Positions 1 through 8,228 of a DNA stretch of 64,000 nt are shown here, piece after piece. The translations under genes were made by a program, and so were the position numbers. The notes below the pieces were generated by a model. That model worked only from the letters and a program-made list of their open reading frames with translations. It was not told where the DNA came from and did no database searches. Each line of letters opens with the position of its first letter. Within the stretch, counting starts at the first letter, position 1. Origin of the DNA: Mycolicibacterium sp. CBMA 247 (GTDB taxonomy: Bacteria > Actinomycetota > Actinomycetes > Mycobacteriales > Mycobacteriaceae); assembly GCF_009729095.1 (NCBI RefSeq), contig NZ_VTGX01000002.1, forward strand, positions 310,001 to 374,000, in the 5' to 3' direction.

Positions 1-784
1 CTGGCCCAGTCCACTGCCGGGCCGCCAGGGCATCCCGTTGAGCGGCCGCCACCGTGGCAGCGGCCTCCGAGGCATCGGGGTCGGTGGTCACGGTGCCCGC
101 GGTGCCGTCGAGCAGGACCATGGCACCGGCGGCGATGGCGTCGAGCCCGCTCACCGCGACCACGCAGGGAATCCCGAGCTGGCGCGCGATGATCGCGGTG
201 TGACTGGTGGGCCCGCCGAGCGTGGTCGCCAGCCCGACGACCAGCTGCGGGTCCAGGCCCGCGGTATCGGCGGGCGCCAGGTCTTCGGCACACAGGATCG
301 ACGGGACATCCGGTAACGGCACACCCGGCTCCGGCAGTCCGGACAGTTCGGCGATGACCCGGTCGCGGATATCGCGCAAATCGGTGACGCGTTCGGCCAT
401 CAGCCCGCCGAGCTGCGTGAACAACTCCACGAACTGGTCGACGGCCTCGGCCACCGCACGGACCGCCGGGGTCCCGGCGGCGATGCGTTTCTCGGCGGCA
501 CCCAGCCAGGCCCGGTCCTGGGCCAGCGTGGCGGTGGCCGCGAGAACTTCTGAGGCGGCGCCCGTCGCGTGCGCGGCACGGTCCCGCAGCCGGGTGGCGA
601 CCGCCGTCGCTGCGGCCGCGAGACGCCCCGCCTCGGCCGGACGGTCTGCCTCGTCGATATCGGCGGCCGGAGCCTGGGCCTCCGGAAGTCTGCCGACCCG
701 GATCACCGGTGCGTACCGCGCACCGGGAACCACCGGAACCCCGCGCAGAACGGTGGGTGACCCAACCGGCGACGTAGCGCTCAT
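1..784 (-). CDS. ptsI: Phosphoenolpyruvate-protein phosphotransferase (PTS enzyme I), 3' part outside window
   Basis: Enzyme I moves phosphate from PEP to HPr, the first step of the PTS. The reading frame starts at an ATG at 784 on the minus strand and stays open to the window edge, giving about 261 N-terminal residues of a protein that is usually about 550-575 long. The phosphohistidine signature GGPTSHTAIIAR is present with the active His at about residue 195. The HPr-binding helical region lies before it. It is divergent from the DeoR regulator, and ptsH lies about 1.5 kb away, so the cluster is a fructose PTS locus. The PEP-binding domain is not visible because of the cut. Confidence 0.93.
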   Translation of the reverse strand, partial: MSATSPVGSPTVLRGVPVVPGARYAPVIRVGRLPEAQAPAADIDEADRPAEAGRLAAAATAVATRLRDRAAHATGAASEVLAATATLAQDRAWLGAAEKRIAAGTPAVRAVAEAVDQFVELFTQLGGLMAERVTDLRDIRDRVIAELSGLPEPGVPLPDVPSILCAEDLAPADTAGLDPQLVVGLATTLGGPTSHTAIIARQLGIPCVVAVSGLDAIAAGAMVLLDGTAGTVTTDPDASEAAATVAAAQRDALAARQWTGP

Positions 785-806
785 GTGCGACAGATTACAA
801 GGATCT

Positions 807-820
807 GTTGACGACTCAAC
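807..820. promoter_or_regulatory. Inverted repeat between ptsI and the DeoR regulator
   Basis: The arms GTTGA and TCAAC are separated by 4 bases. The repeat lies in the 102-bp divergent intergenic region between the ptsI start (784) and the regulator start (887). DeoR-family sugar repressors usually bind such divergent promoters, so this is a candidate operator. The arms are short, so the assignment is an inference. Confidence 0.4.
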
Positions 821-886
821 GCAATCAAGCGTAAACCAACACATATCAACATTCACTTGCGCCGCAACCCACACAAACGGAGGCTC

Positions 887-1654
887 ATGTACGCCGAAGA
901 GCGCCAGCAGGCCATCGCCGCGCTGGTCATGAGCAGGGGCCGCGCCTCGGTCGCGGAATTGGCACAGACATACGACGTCACCACCGAGACCGTCCGCCGC
1001 GATCTCGCAGTACTCGATAAGGCCGGCGTGCTGCGCCGCCTGCATGGCGGGGCCGTACCGGCCCGGACGCTGCACCTGGTGGAGCCCGCCCTCGGCGAGC
1101 ATGACACCACCCGCGCCGCGCAGAGAGACGCCATTGCCGCCGCAGCCGTCGACTTCTTTCCCCTCAGCGGTGCCAGTGTGCTGCTGGATGCCGGGACGAC
1201 CACCGCCCGCATCGCCGAGCGGCTGCCCACCGACCGCGAGTTGACCGTGGTGACCAACTCGGTGCCGATCGCCGGCCTCCTGGCCGCGATGCCGACCGTC
1301 ACCCTGCAATTACTCGGCGGTCGGGTACGCGGCCTCACCCAGGCGGCCGTCGGCGATCAGGTGCTGCGCGTCCTCGAGACACTGCGGGTAGACATAGCGT
1401 TCATCGGCGCCAACGCCATCAGCGCGCGGCACGGGTTGTCGACCCCGGACACCGAGGAAGCGGCAGTCAAGCGGGCCATGGTGCACGCCGCGAATTACGT
1501 CGTGGTCGTCGCAGACTCGTCGAAGGTCGGGGAGGAGGACTTCGTCAGCTTTGCCCCCATCGACAGCGTGGACACCCTGATCACCGACAACGAGATCGAC
1601 GGCGCCGACCGCGACCGGCTCACCGAGCACGGAGTCGAGGTGGTGATCGCATGA
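887..1654 (+). CDS. fruR: DeoR-family transcriptional regulator of the fructose PTS locus
   Basis: This 255-residue regulator has an N-terminal DeoR helix-turn-helix (about residues 5-57; SVAELAQTYDVTTETVRRDL) and a C-terminal sugar-phosphate sensor domain with the DAGTTT and FIGANAI motifs typical of DeoR proteins. I chose the ATG at 887 because GGAGG sits at 879-883. An upstream TTG at 857 would add ten residues not expected in the family. The stop overlaps the next start in an ATGA, so it is translationally coupled to the fruK remnant. Relatives repress fructose PTS genes and respond to fructose 1-phosphate. Here its target permease appears deleted, so its present role is unclear. Confidence 0.85.
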   Translation: MYAEERQQAIAALVMSRGRASVAELAQTYDVTTETVRRDLAVLDKAGVLRRLHGGAVPARTLHLVEPALGEHDTTRAAQRDAIAAAAVDFFPLSGASVLLDAGTTTARIAERLPTDRELTVVTNSVPIAGLLAAMPTVTLQLLGGRVRGLTQAAVGDQVLRVLETLRVDIAFIGANAISARHGLSTPDTEEAAVKRAMVHAANYVVVVADSSKVGEEDFVSFAPIDSVDTLITDNEIDGADRDRLTEHGVEVVIA

Positions 1655-2232
1655 TCATCACCGTCACCCCGAACCCGAGCCTGGACCGCACCAACCTCGC
1701 CATCACCGAATCCGACAGCACCACAACCAAACTCAATGAACGGGGCGCCCACATAGACTCCGCGTCACTGGATGCGCTGACCCGCTGCGTCCTGGCCAAG
1801 GCGCACGACGCGTCGTGGGTCGTGTTGTCGGGGTCGCTGCCGCCCGGGATGCCGCAGGACTGGTACGCGAAAGTGGTCGAGCTGCTGGCGCCACTTGACT
1901 GCCGGATGGCCGTCGATACCTCCGAGGCACCGTTGGCAGCGTTGGCGGCCGCGTTCGAGGTAGCCGCGCCCGACCTGATCAAACCCAACGCCGAAGAGCT
2001 GGCCGACCTGGCCGGGGTATCGGCTGGCGATCTGGAAAGCGCTGCCGCCCAGGGTGATACGTCACCGGTGGTGGCCGCCGCCGGACAACTCGTCGCGCGG
2101 GGTGTCGGTGCGGTGCTGGCGACGCTGGGCGCTGCCGGCACTGTCGTCTGCGCCCTGGCAGTCATCACGGCCAAACGGTTCGCCAAACCCACCGTCACCG
2201 CCCCGGAAGCACCGGCGCTGGCCACCACCTAA
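1651..2232 (+). pseudogene. fruK: Deleted 1-phosphofructokinase fused to the tail of the fructose PTS permease (fruK'-'fruA remnant)
   Basis: The frame encodes 193 residues, against about 310-330 for 1-phosphofructokinase. It opens with the family start MIITVTPNPSLDRT, then jumps directly to NLAITE...TTTKLNE, which normally lies about 80 residues later. The substrate-binding GGKGxN region is therefore missing. The middle part (SGSLPPG, KPNAEEL) is intact. After LATLGAAGTVV, near 2140-2151, the expected GAGD catalytic motif is absent. Instead there is a hydrophobic stretch ending KRFAKP plus an Ala/Pro tail, which resembles the end of a PTS EIIC permease. Two deletions explain this. The frame stayed open, but the product lacks catalytic Asp and cannot be an active kinase. 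It is followed 9 bases later by ptsH. Confidence 0.85.
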
Positions 2233-2241
2233 GGAGAAGAC

Positions 2242-2499
2242 ATGCCCAGCAAGACCGTCAGCGTCGGTTCGGCCATCGGCCTGCACGCCCGCCCCGCCGC
2301 GATCATCGCCGAGGCCGTGGTCAATGCCGGAGTTCCGGTCACCCTGTCCGTGGACGGCGGCGAGCCGGTCGACGCCGGTTCGGCCCTGATGATCATGACG
2401 CTGGATGCCGGCAACGGCGCCCAGGTCACCGTCGCCTCTGACGACGCCGACGCGTTGGCCACCGTGGCCGGGTTGGTGGAACAGGACCTGGATGCGTAA
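2242..2499 (+). CDS. ptsH: Phosphocarrier protein HPr
   Basis: This is an 85-residue HPr, the normal size. It carries the phosphoaccepting His15 in the motif GLHARPA and the conserved segment SALMIMTLDAGNGAQV. In the region where Firmicute HPr has the regulatory Ser46, the sequence reads SALMIM, so a serine is present, but actinobacteria rarely use HPr kinase. The ribosome site AAGGAGA lies at 2231-2237, directly after the stop of the fruK remnant. HPr takes phosphate from enzyme I and passes it to EIIA units. With the local fructose permease lost, it would have to serve another PTS encoded elsewhere, or be decaying. Confidence 0.95.
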   Translation: MPSKTVSVGSAIGLHARPAAIIAEAVVNAGVPVTLSVDGGEPVDAGSALMIMTLDAGNGAQVTVASDDADALATVAGLVEQDLDA

Positions 2500-2755
2500 G
2501 CGGCGAGCGGACCTGCGGTAGCTGGCGTCCCCGACTCAGAATCCATCGGACACGCACCAGCCTTGCCGAGTGCAACCCCTCACTGCGAGCACAAAGCGTT
2601 ATCAGGCTCACCTACACACCCTTATGATTGCCTGCGTGCAAATAGCCGGACGGCTTGACGTGAGACGATGCATTTTTGAGCGGACCGGACATTGTTTGCT
2701 GAAAGTGCACCAGCACACTTCAGACATGTCCGACGTCATTGGGGGAGTGTGAGGC

Positions 2756-4105
2756 GTGCAGCGCTTAGCCGTGATGCTGCTGGCAGTTTTGCTGGCATTT
2801 TTCAGTGCACCGCCAGCGTGGGCGATCGACCCGCCTGCGATCGATGCCGCAGCCGTTCCTCCTGATGACACGGGGCCCGACCAGCCGATGGAGCAGCGCA
2901 AGATCTGCGCCACGCCGACGGTCATGCCGAATTCCAACTTCGCTGACAAGCCGTGGGCGGCCGAGTATCTGCGGCTGGCCGAGGCGCAGAAGTTCGCAAC
3001 CGGCGCCGGCGTAACTGTCGCGGTGATCGACACCGGGGTCAACGGTTCACCCCGGGTGCCGGCCGAACCAGGTGGCGACTTCGTCGATGCCGGCGGGAAC
3101 GGTATGTCGGACTGTGACGCCCACGGGAGCCTGACCGCGTCGATCATCGCGGGACGCCCCTCCCCCACCGACGGATTCGTCGGTGTAGCCCCCGAAGCGC
3201 GACTGATTTCGCTGCGCCAGACGTCGGTGGCGTTCCAGCCCAAGGGTTCGCGCCAGGATCCCAACGACCCGAACAGCACCCAGACCGCGGGCTCGATCCG
3301 CAGCCTGGCCCGCTCGGTGGTCCACGCGGCCAACATGGGCGCGCAGGTGATCAATATCAGTGAGGCCGCCTGCTACAAGGTGACCCGCCGTATCGACGAG
3401 GCCAGCCTGGGCGCGGCGATCCACTACGCGGTGAATGTCAAGGGCGTGGTGATCGTCGTGGCCGCCGGAAACACCGGCCAGGACTGCACCCAGAACCCGC
3501 CGCCGGATCCGTCGGTCCCGGCCGATGCGCGCGGCTGGAAGGGCGTGCAGACGATCGTCAGCCCGGCCTGGTACGACCCGCTGGTGCTCACCGTCGGCAG
3601 CGTCGGCCAGAACGGTCAGCCGAGCAACTTCTCGATGTCGGGCCCGTGGCTGGGCGCGGCGGCTCCCGGCGAGAATCTCGTCGCACTCGGCTACGAAGGG
3701 CAGCCGATCAACGCCACCCCCGGTGAGGACGGCCCGGTGCCGCTCAACGGCACCTCGTTCTCGGCCGCATATGTCTCCGGTCTGGCGGCGCTGGTCAAGC
3801 AGCGTTTCCCGGATCTGACCCCGGCCCAGATCATCAACCGGATCACCTCCACCGCACGCCATCCCGGCGGCGGCGTCGACAACTATGTCGGTGCCGGCGT
3901 CGTCGATCCGGTGGCTGCACTGACGTGGGAGGTTCCCAACGGTCCGGCGAAGGCGCCGTTCCGGGTCAAAGAAGTTCCGCCGCCGGTGTACATCCCGCCG
4001 CCAGACCGTGGCCCGATCACCGGTGTTGTGGTCGCCGGAGCCGCGCTGGCCCTGATTCTCGGAATCGCGGCGATGACCCGACGCGCGTTGCGGCGACGCC
4101 AATGA
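2756..4105 (+). CDS. mycP1: Mycosin-1, ESX-1 membrane-anchored subtilisin-like protease
   Basis: MycP1 is a periplasmic serine protease of the ESX-1 complex that stabilises the secretion machine and cleaves EspB in relatives. The 449-residue protein has a signal peptide (1-23, cut near AWA), the subtilisin triad Asp92 (AVIDTG), His123 (DAHGS) and Ser334 (NGTSFSAAYVSG), oxyanion Asn239 (AAGNT), and a C-terminal membrane segment (about 420-441) followed by a basic tail. The start is a GTG at 2756 behind GGGGGAG at 2741-2747. Its stop overlaps the eccE1 start (ATGA at 4102-4105). The triad is complete, so it should be active. Confidence 0.96.
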   Translation: MQRLAVMLLAVLLAFFSAPPAWAIDPPAIDAAAVPPDDTGPDQPMEQRKICATPTVMPNSNFADKPWAAEYLRLAEAQKFATGAGVTVAVIDTGVNGSPRVPAEPGGDFVDAGGNGMSDCDAHGSLTASIIAGRPSPTDGFVGVAPEARLISLRQTSVAFQPKGSRQDPNDPNSTQTAGSIRSLARSVVHAANMGAQVINISEAACYKVTRRIDEASLGAAIHYAVNVKGVVIVVAAGNTGQDCTQNPPPDPSVPADARGWKGVQTIVSPAWYDPLVLTVGSVGQNGQPSNFSMSGPWLGAAAPGENLVALGYEGQPINATPGEDGPVPLNGTSFSAAYVSGLAALVKQRFPDLTPAQIINRITSTARHPGGGVDNYVGAGVVDPVAALTWEVPNGPAKAPFRVKEVPPPVYIPPPDRGPITGVVVAGAALALILGIAAMTRRALRRRQ

Positions 4106-5499
4106 ACGTCCTGCAGCGGCATTTCGGTTTCCGCTTCACCACGGGTCACGCCGTCTGGGTGGCCACGCTGATCCCGGCCTGTATCGCGATCTGCCTGCAC
4201 TTCAACCTGCTGTGGCTGGGCATCACGCTGTCGGTGCTGATCGCGATCTTCTCGGTGCTCGCCATCCGCGGATATCGGCTCACTGGCTGGGTCAAAGCGA
4301 TTTTCTCCTGGCGGCGCCGCCACCGCAGTACCCCCGATGCGCCGTCGGAGCCTGCGGTCGGAGCCACAGTGATGCCCGGCGATCACGTCGCAGTGCGCTG
4401 GCAGGGTGACTATCTGGTCGCGGTGATCGAGCTGGTGCCAAGGCCTTTCACCCCGACCGTGATCGTCAACGGCGATGCTATCTCCGACGACACCGTCAGC
4501 ACCAAGCTGGTCGAGAAGCTGCTGCACGCGCACTGCCCTGATCTGGAGGCCGACGTGGTGTCGGCCGGCTACCGGGTCGGCAAGACGGCACCGGCCAGCC
4601 TGGTGGCGCTCTACGAGCAGGTAGTCGGCCCGTACCCGGCACCGGCCAACCGCCGGACCTGGATCGTGCTGCGTGCCGATCCGGAGAAGACCCGACGCTC
4701 CGCACAGCGTCGCGACAGCGGGGTGTCCGGGTTGGCCCGTTATCTGGTGTCCTCGGCTACCCGGATCGCAGACCAGTTGGCCAGCAACGGAATCGACGCG
4801 CGCTGCGAACGCAGCTTCGACGATTACGACAAGGCAACTGAAATCTCCTTCGAGAAGGAGACCTGGTCGGTAATCAAGGGCCGCAGTACCTTTACCGCGG
4901 CCTACAACGCTCCTGGCGGTCCGGACGTCTGGTGGTCGGCTCGGGCCGACCACACCACCACCTGCGTGCGGATCCGTCCCGGAGCCGCACCGACGACGAC
5001 GGTACTTTTGACGACGTTGTCCAATCCCACTACGCCGCGCGGGTTTTCCTGCCTGTACGGCGGGCAGCGGGCGGCCCTTCAGGGCCTCACTCCGGTGACC
5101 GACAAGCACTACGACCTGCCGATCGGTTCAGCCGGCGTCCTGGTCGGTGAGACGTCAGACCGGTACCCGGTGTACATGCCGTTCGACAACGTCGACGTCA
5201 GCATCAACCTCGGCGATTCCCGGCTGTTCACCCAGTTCGTCATCCGCTCCGCCGCCTCCGGTGCGGTGGTGACCCTTGGGCCACAGTTCCGCGAATTCGC
5301 CACGATGATCAACGGCCGCGTCGGACGGGTACCGCGCGTGGCGTGGCCGAATGCCACCACCTACCTGGGACCACATCAAGGTGTCGGCCGAGTGATCATG
5401 CGGCCCAACTTCATTGACACACCACGGCACCGGCAGCTGCCCATCACGCTGATCAATCCGCGTGAAGAGAGCCGCTACCAGATGGCGCTGGAGCAGTGA
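4102..5499 (+). CDS. eccE1: ESX-1 membrane complex component EccE1
   Basis: EccE1 sits at the periphery of the ESX-1 inner-membrane pore. The protein has 465 residues, close to the roughly 460 of the M. tuberculosis protein. Two transmembrane segments lie near the N terminus (about 15-33 and 37-54), followed by a basic stretch and a large soluble domain. The open frame extends upstream into mycP1, but the ATG at 4102 overlaps the mycP1 stop and gives the family N terminus (MNVLQRHFGF). It is coupled to mycP1 and followed by espL 49 bases later, the same neighbourhood as in M. tuberculosis. Confidence 0.94.
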   Translation: MNVLQRHFGFRFTTGHAVWVATLIPACIAICLHFNLLWLGITLSVLIAIFSVLAIRGYRLTGWVKAIFSWRRRHRSTPDAPSEPAVGATVMPGDHVAVRWQGDYLVAVIELVPRPFTPTVIVNGDAISDDTVSTKLVEKLLHAHCPDLEADVVSAGYRVGKTAPASLVALYEQVVGPYPAPANRRTWIVLRADPEKTRRSAQRRDSGVSGLARYLVSSATRIADQLASNGIDARCERSFDDYDKATEISFEKETWSVIKGRSTFTAAYNAPGGPDVWWSARADHTTTCVRIRPGAAPTTTVLLTTLSNPTTPRGFSCLYGGQRAALQGLTPVTDKHYDLPIGSAGVLVGETSDRYPVYMPFDNVDVSINLGDSRLFTQFVIRSAASGAVVTLGPQFREFATMINGRVGRVPRVAWPNATTYLGPHQGVGRVIMRPNFIDTPRHRQLPITLINPREESRYQMALEQ

Positions 5500-5548
5500 C
5501 ATCAAGCTTGCTGGGAGAGGGGTCCCAGAAGGGTCGGGAGGAATAGGC

Positions 5549-5887
5549 ATGACAGAGGAGATGCATCCGCAGGTCGCGGCGGTCCTGCGCCAGGCTCATC
5601 AGCTGCAGTCGCTCATGGACGAACAGCTGCACAAGATGAACACCGAAACGTTCACGGCGGCAGACGAAGCCAAGAGCGTCGAGGTGACGCTGAACGGCCA
5701 CCACCATCTGATCGACGTGTACATCAAGGATGGATTGCTGCGGTTGGGTGCACAGGCCGTCGAACAGCGGCTCAATGAAGCGATCCAGAAAGCGACGGCA
5801 GCCGCGACCACCTCCATCGAAGCCGACAGGGAAAGGCTCGACGCGATGGTCGCAGAGTTGACTGCAGACGGGCCACAACCGGGCTGA
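5549..5887 (+). CDS. espL: ESX-1 secretion-associated protein EspL
   Basis: EspL is a small cytosolic protein of the YbaB/EbfC-like fold that stabilises EspE/EspF/EspH-type substrates in relatives. It has 112 residues. I chose the ATG at 5549 because GGGAGGAA lies at 5536-5543 and the product matches the known EspL start. A longer frame begins inside eccE1. Recognisable segments are DEAKSVEVTLNGHHHL and DGLLRLGAQAVEQRLNEA, which align with EspL of M. tuberculosis. It is the last gene of the mycP1-eccE1-espL operon and is followed by a strong hairpin at 5906-5942. Confidence 0.9.
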   Translation: MTEEMHPQVAAVLRQAHQLQSLMDEQLHKMNTETFTAADEAKSVEVTLNGHHHLIDVYIKDGLLRLGAQAVEQRLNEAIQKATAAATTSIEADRERLDAMVAELTADGPQPG

Positions 5888-5905
5888 GGCGCATCGAGAT
5901 CGAGA

Positions 5906-5942
5906 GATCAGCCCGCCTCGCCTTTGGCGAGGCGGGCTGATC
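5906..5942. terminator. Perfect 17-bp hairpin after espL
   Basis: Left arm 5906-5922 and right arm 5926-5942 are perfectly complementary (17 bp, 3-base loop), and CGTTTT follows. The placement 18 bases after the espL stop makes it an intrinsic terminator. Its core (TCAGCCCGCCTCGCC and complement) is almost the same as the hairpin at 9391-9437 on the other side of the inserted cassette. Confidence 0.85.
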
Positions 5943-6426
5943 CGTTTTCGCGCATGTCCTTGACGATCGTTCCGCTACTTGGTGGGTACCCATGAGGTCG
6001 ACCGTCGCGCTCACATCCAGTGGCTCTGCGTGGACGATTCTTCATACAGGCTACTCACAGCCATCATTCAGATTGATGCATCTCTGCCTTTCAGGGCGCT
6101 GTAGGCTGAGCAAAGCCAAGTGCGGAGGGTCTGGGGAGATGGCGTGTGTGACTGCTATGCATTCGACGTAGCCGACAAAAGTTCACGAACGCCAGCGGCG
6201 ATTGGACGCCGCCTCGGCACTGCGTCGAACGCTCAAGGTTTGCGGCATGGAAGCTTCGCACGACCAACATTAGATACACACCGGCCAACCGTGCGCATCG
6301 CACCATCTGGTCGCGCAGGAAGCACCTTCCCTCGATCCGCTCATAACGCTTTAAAGGCGCTACATCTGACGCGTTCGCGGCGCATGCGCTAGCCAGATTG
6401 CTCGATCGAAAGGAAACCACGAACGC
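5943..6426. other. Non-coding leader of the inserted esp cassette
   Basis: These 484 bases lie between the espL terminator and the first cassette gene. I see no convincing gene here; short frames have neither ribosome sites nor family motifs. The stretch probably carries the promoter of the cassette. AAAGGA at 6409-6414 is a possible ribosome site for the start at 6427, although the spacing (about 12 bases) is long. Confidence 0.5.
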
Positions 6427-7212
6427 ATGGGATTGTTCGATACGTATAGCGATGCCATGAAAAACATTGGACGATTTCTCCAGTCTCCAATTCCAATGCC
6501 AGGTCCGTTCGGTGTTATATCCGAGGCCGGGGAATCAATAACCGGACTTTTCTCGACGATTGATACTATCCGGGAGCACGGTGTCGACGGTTTATGGAAC
6601 GCCGCATCCGACCTCGGAGAAGGCCTTGCAGTCACCGAATTCCTTCTATCGAAGGCAAAGATAGCGAAGGCGGAGATACTTGCCGGAGGATTGAAAACCG
6701 TCTTGGGAATGCAATATGCATGCGGAGGCAATGCTGCGCCAGAGATGGCCGAGGGTTACAGCGACAGCGCGCAACGCTTCAACGTAGTTGCAGATCACCT
6801 AGAAAAGGCCGTGCCTGATGATAGTTGGAAGGGGCTGGCTGCGGACGCATACACTGCGGCAAATGCTAGTCAAGTGAATCGCGCAAGGACGATGCCGGAC
6901 GTAGACCTAGACGTGGCCATGGCAGTGTCAATGGAAGCAAATCAGCTTCGCACGACCAGGGACATACTTCAAGAATCCGCAACGGTGATGGGCAACGCCA
7001 TTGCACCTGTGCTCGCCTTGCAGGCTGTACCCAGGTACGGAAAATTATTCGCGAAATCCCTAGAGATAGGAGTTACCGGATCATGCGTCACAGGCTGCCT
7101 CCTACATATGAAGCATTTAACTGAGGCATCAGAGAAAGCCACCAAGTCAATCACTGACGCAACGCTCCTCTACCAGGAACTGGCTAATGGATGCTATCCG
7201 AATAGTATGTAA
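6427..7212 (+). CDS. EspE/EspA-family ESX-1 substrate (second copy)
   Basis: This 261-residue protein has the same plan as EspE of this window. It starts MGLF, has a helical region, then a WXG motif (Trp134-Gly136 in PDDSWKGLAADAY) where EspE reads PDDSWDSSGASAY. The following positions (QVNRARTM... against QVGRVQTM...) and a helical C-terminal half also match. It lacks the long Gly/Pro/acidic tail of EspE, which makes it closer in size to EspA-type proteins. Cys99, Cys219 and Cys223 are present. It is the first gene of a three-gene operon that repeats the order espE-espF-espH (= espA-espC-espD). G+C is lower than in the flanks (31 of 60 in the line at 6481). Probable secreted substrate of the adjacent ESX-1 system. 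Confidence 0.8.
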   Translation: MGLFDTYSDAMKNIGRFLQSPIPMPGPFGVISEAGESITGLFSTIDTIREHGVDGLWNAASDLGEGLAVTEFLLSKAKIAKAEILAGGLKTVLGMQYACGGNAAPEMAEGYSDSAQRFNVVADHLEKAVPDDSWKGLAADAYTAANASQVNRARTMPDVDLDVAMAVSMEANQLRTTRDILQESATVMGNAIAPVLALQAVPRYGKLFAKSLEIGVTGSCVTGCLLHMKHLTEASEKATKSITDATLLYQELANGCYPNSM

Positions 7213-7220
7213 GGATTAGA

Positions 7221-7550
7221 ATGACATCGCCAAATATTGACGCGTTGTGGATCAATCCCCGCCTCCTTCGCAAACTGTCTATGGACCACGCTGAGGCAGC
7301 GAAAGATATCGCTGCCATTACTCCGCTCGCAACCGGAACAGCAGCGGCCATCCTAAAGACCCATGGAGTGGTTTGCCGTTCCACGTCCGCCGCCGCCGAA
7401 AAAGCAGCTGCTGCCCGTGAGAATGCGTGTATCGCAATACAATCGATGTCGGAGGCCCACGCACATAATCTGGACAGCGCCGCGTCGAAGTACACCGTTG
7501 CAGATGAGGGGGGACGCGACCGCATCTCTAGAGAGATGCCTCGCCGCTAG
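7221..7550 (+). CDS. EspF/EspC-family small ESX-1 substrate (second copy)
   Basis: The 109-residue protein follows the EspE-like gene by 8 bases, with AAGGA at 7211-7215. Like EspF here (103 residues) it is a single helical hairpin type: INPRLLRKLSMDHAEAAKDIA, then a middle turn, then a second helix ending near a DSAASKYTVAD segment comparable to RAASGYDRTD of EspF. The Y-x-x-x-D export signal is present (YTVAD). Size, position and the ending pattern support the family call; overall identity is low. EspC in M. tuberculosis is co-secreted with EspA, and the same partnership is likely here. Confidence 0.75.
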   Translation: MTSPNIDALWINPRLLRKLSMDHAEAAKDIAAITPLATGTAAAILKTHGVVCRSTSAAAEKAAAARENACIAIQSMSEAHAHNLDSAASKYTVADEGGRDRISREMPRR

Positions 7551-7552
7551 CG

Positions 7553-8131
7553 ATGTCCGAATTTTGGGATTTTTCCGACGACGATAATACTTCAGATCTC
7601 GACGCCCTCGATGAGTACTCCTCTAGCTATAGCAGTGAGCACGATGAAAACCTGGATGCGCTTGGCGACTACACGCCGGTCCACGGTAACGACGATGATC
7701 ATGACCAGAGCTTGGGCGCACTCGACGGACAAATTGTCCGCGATGCCGACGGCAGCATTGGTCCTGTCGCCACCGACAATTCGGACGAGGGCATGCCAGA
7801 TATGCATTTCTCAGCATCCAACCCGTCGCAAACGGTGATAGTAACGGCACTGCTAAACGGCATGATCGACTACGTTGAGTTGTCTCCGCGAGCAGGCCAC
7901 GAAACAACCGAAAGAGAGCTTGCCGCAGAAGTTATTGCTGTGGCGGAGGTCGCCGCCACAAAGGCGAGATCTGCGCAATACGAATTAGTATACGAGGTTA
8001 TGCGGCTTCAAGGGCAAGATAGAGACTCCATCCGCGGTGTCGTGGAAGGAATCATGCACCTGCCAACGCCCGAGCAAGCAATCGCCTCGGAAGCAGAGTT
8101 CACCTCTGAGCGTACATTCGGACATCGTTGA
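7553..8131 (+). CDS. EspH/EspD-family protein (second copy)
   Basis: This 192-residue protein starts 3 bases after the previous stop. It has a very acidic Asp/Ser-rich N-terminal third (about 1-85) containing three Asp-Leu/Gly-Ala-Leu repeats, then a conserved domain: SNPSQTVIVTALLNGMIDYVEL, ELAAEVIAVAEVAATKARSAQY. The matching EspH segments are TNPPETVTVTAFMDGRVHQIEL and DLAEEILVIAGLAAQQAKSAQY. M. tuberculosis EspD shares the same block. The relation is plain from the sequence. EspD/EspH act with their EspA/EspE partners and keep them stable before export, so this is the helper of the cassette. Its end faces a convergent gene 97 bases away. Confidence 0.82.
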   Translation: MSEFWDFSDDDNTSDLDALDEYSSSYSSEHDENLDALGDYTPVHGNDDDHDQSLGALDGQIVRDADGSIGPVATDNSDEGMPDMHFSASNPSQTVIVTALLNGMIDYVELSPRAGHETTERELAAEVIAVAEVAATKARSAQYELVYEVMRLQGQDRDSIRGVVEGIMHLPTPEQAIASEAEFTSERTFGHR

Positions 8132-8228
8132 ACTTCATCGCGATTTCATCGCAATGCCCGCACGACAAGGCTTATGTGGTCCGCGTCCCCGCAGCAGCTG
8201 CCGCCAGCAATACGACCTGATCATGGTT

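Noticed and set aside
2700..2725. Possible hairpin before mycP1 (CTGAA ... TTCAG)
   Set aside because: Arms pair only over five bases before a run of mismatches; too weak to call.
6120..6392. 90-codon frame upstream of the esp-like cassette
   Set aside because: No ribosome site, Arg-rich product without a family pattern; more likely leader sequence.
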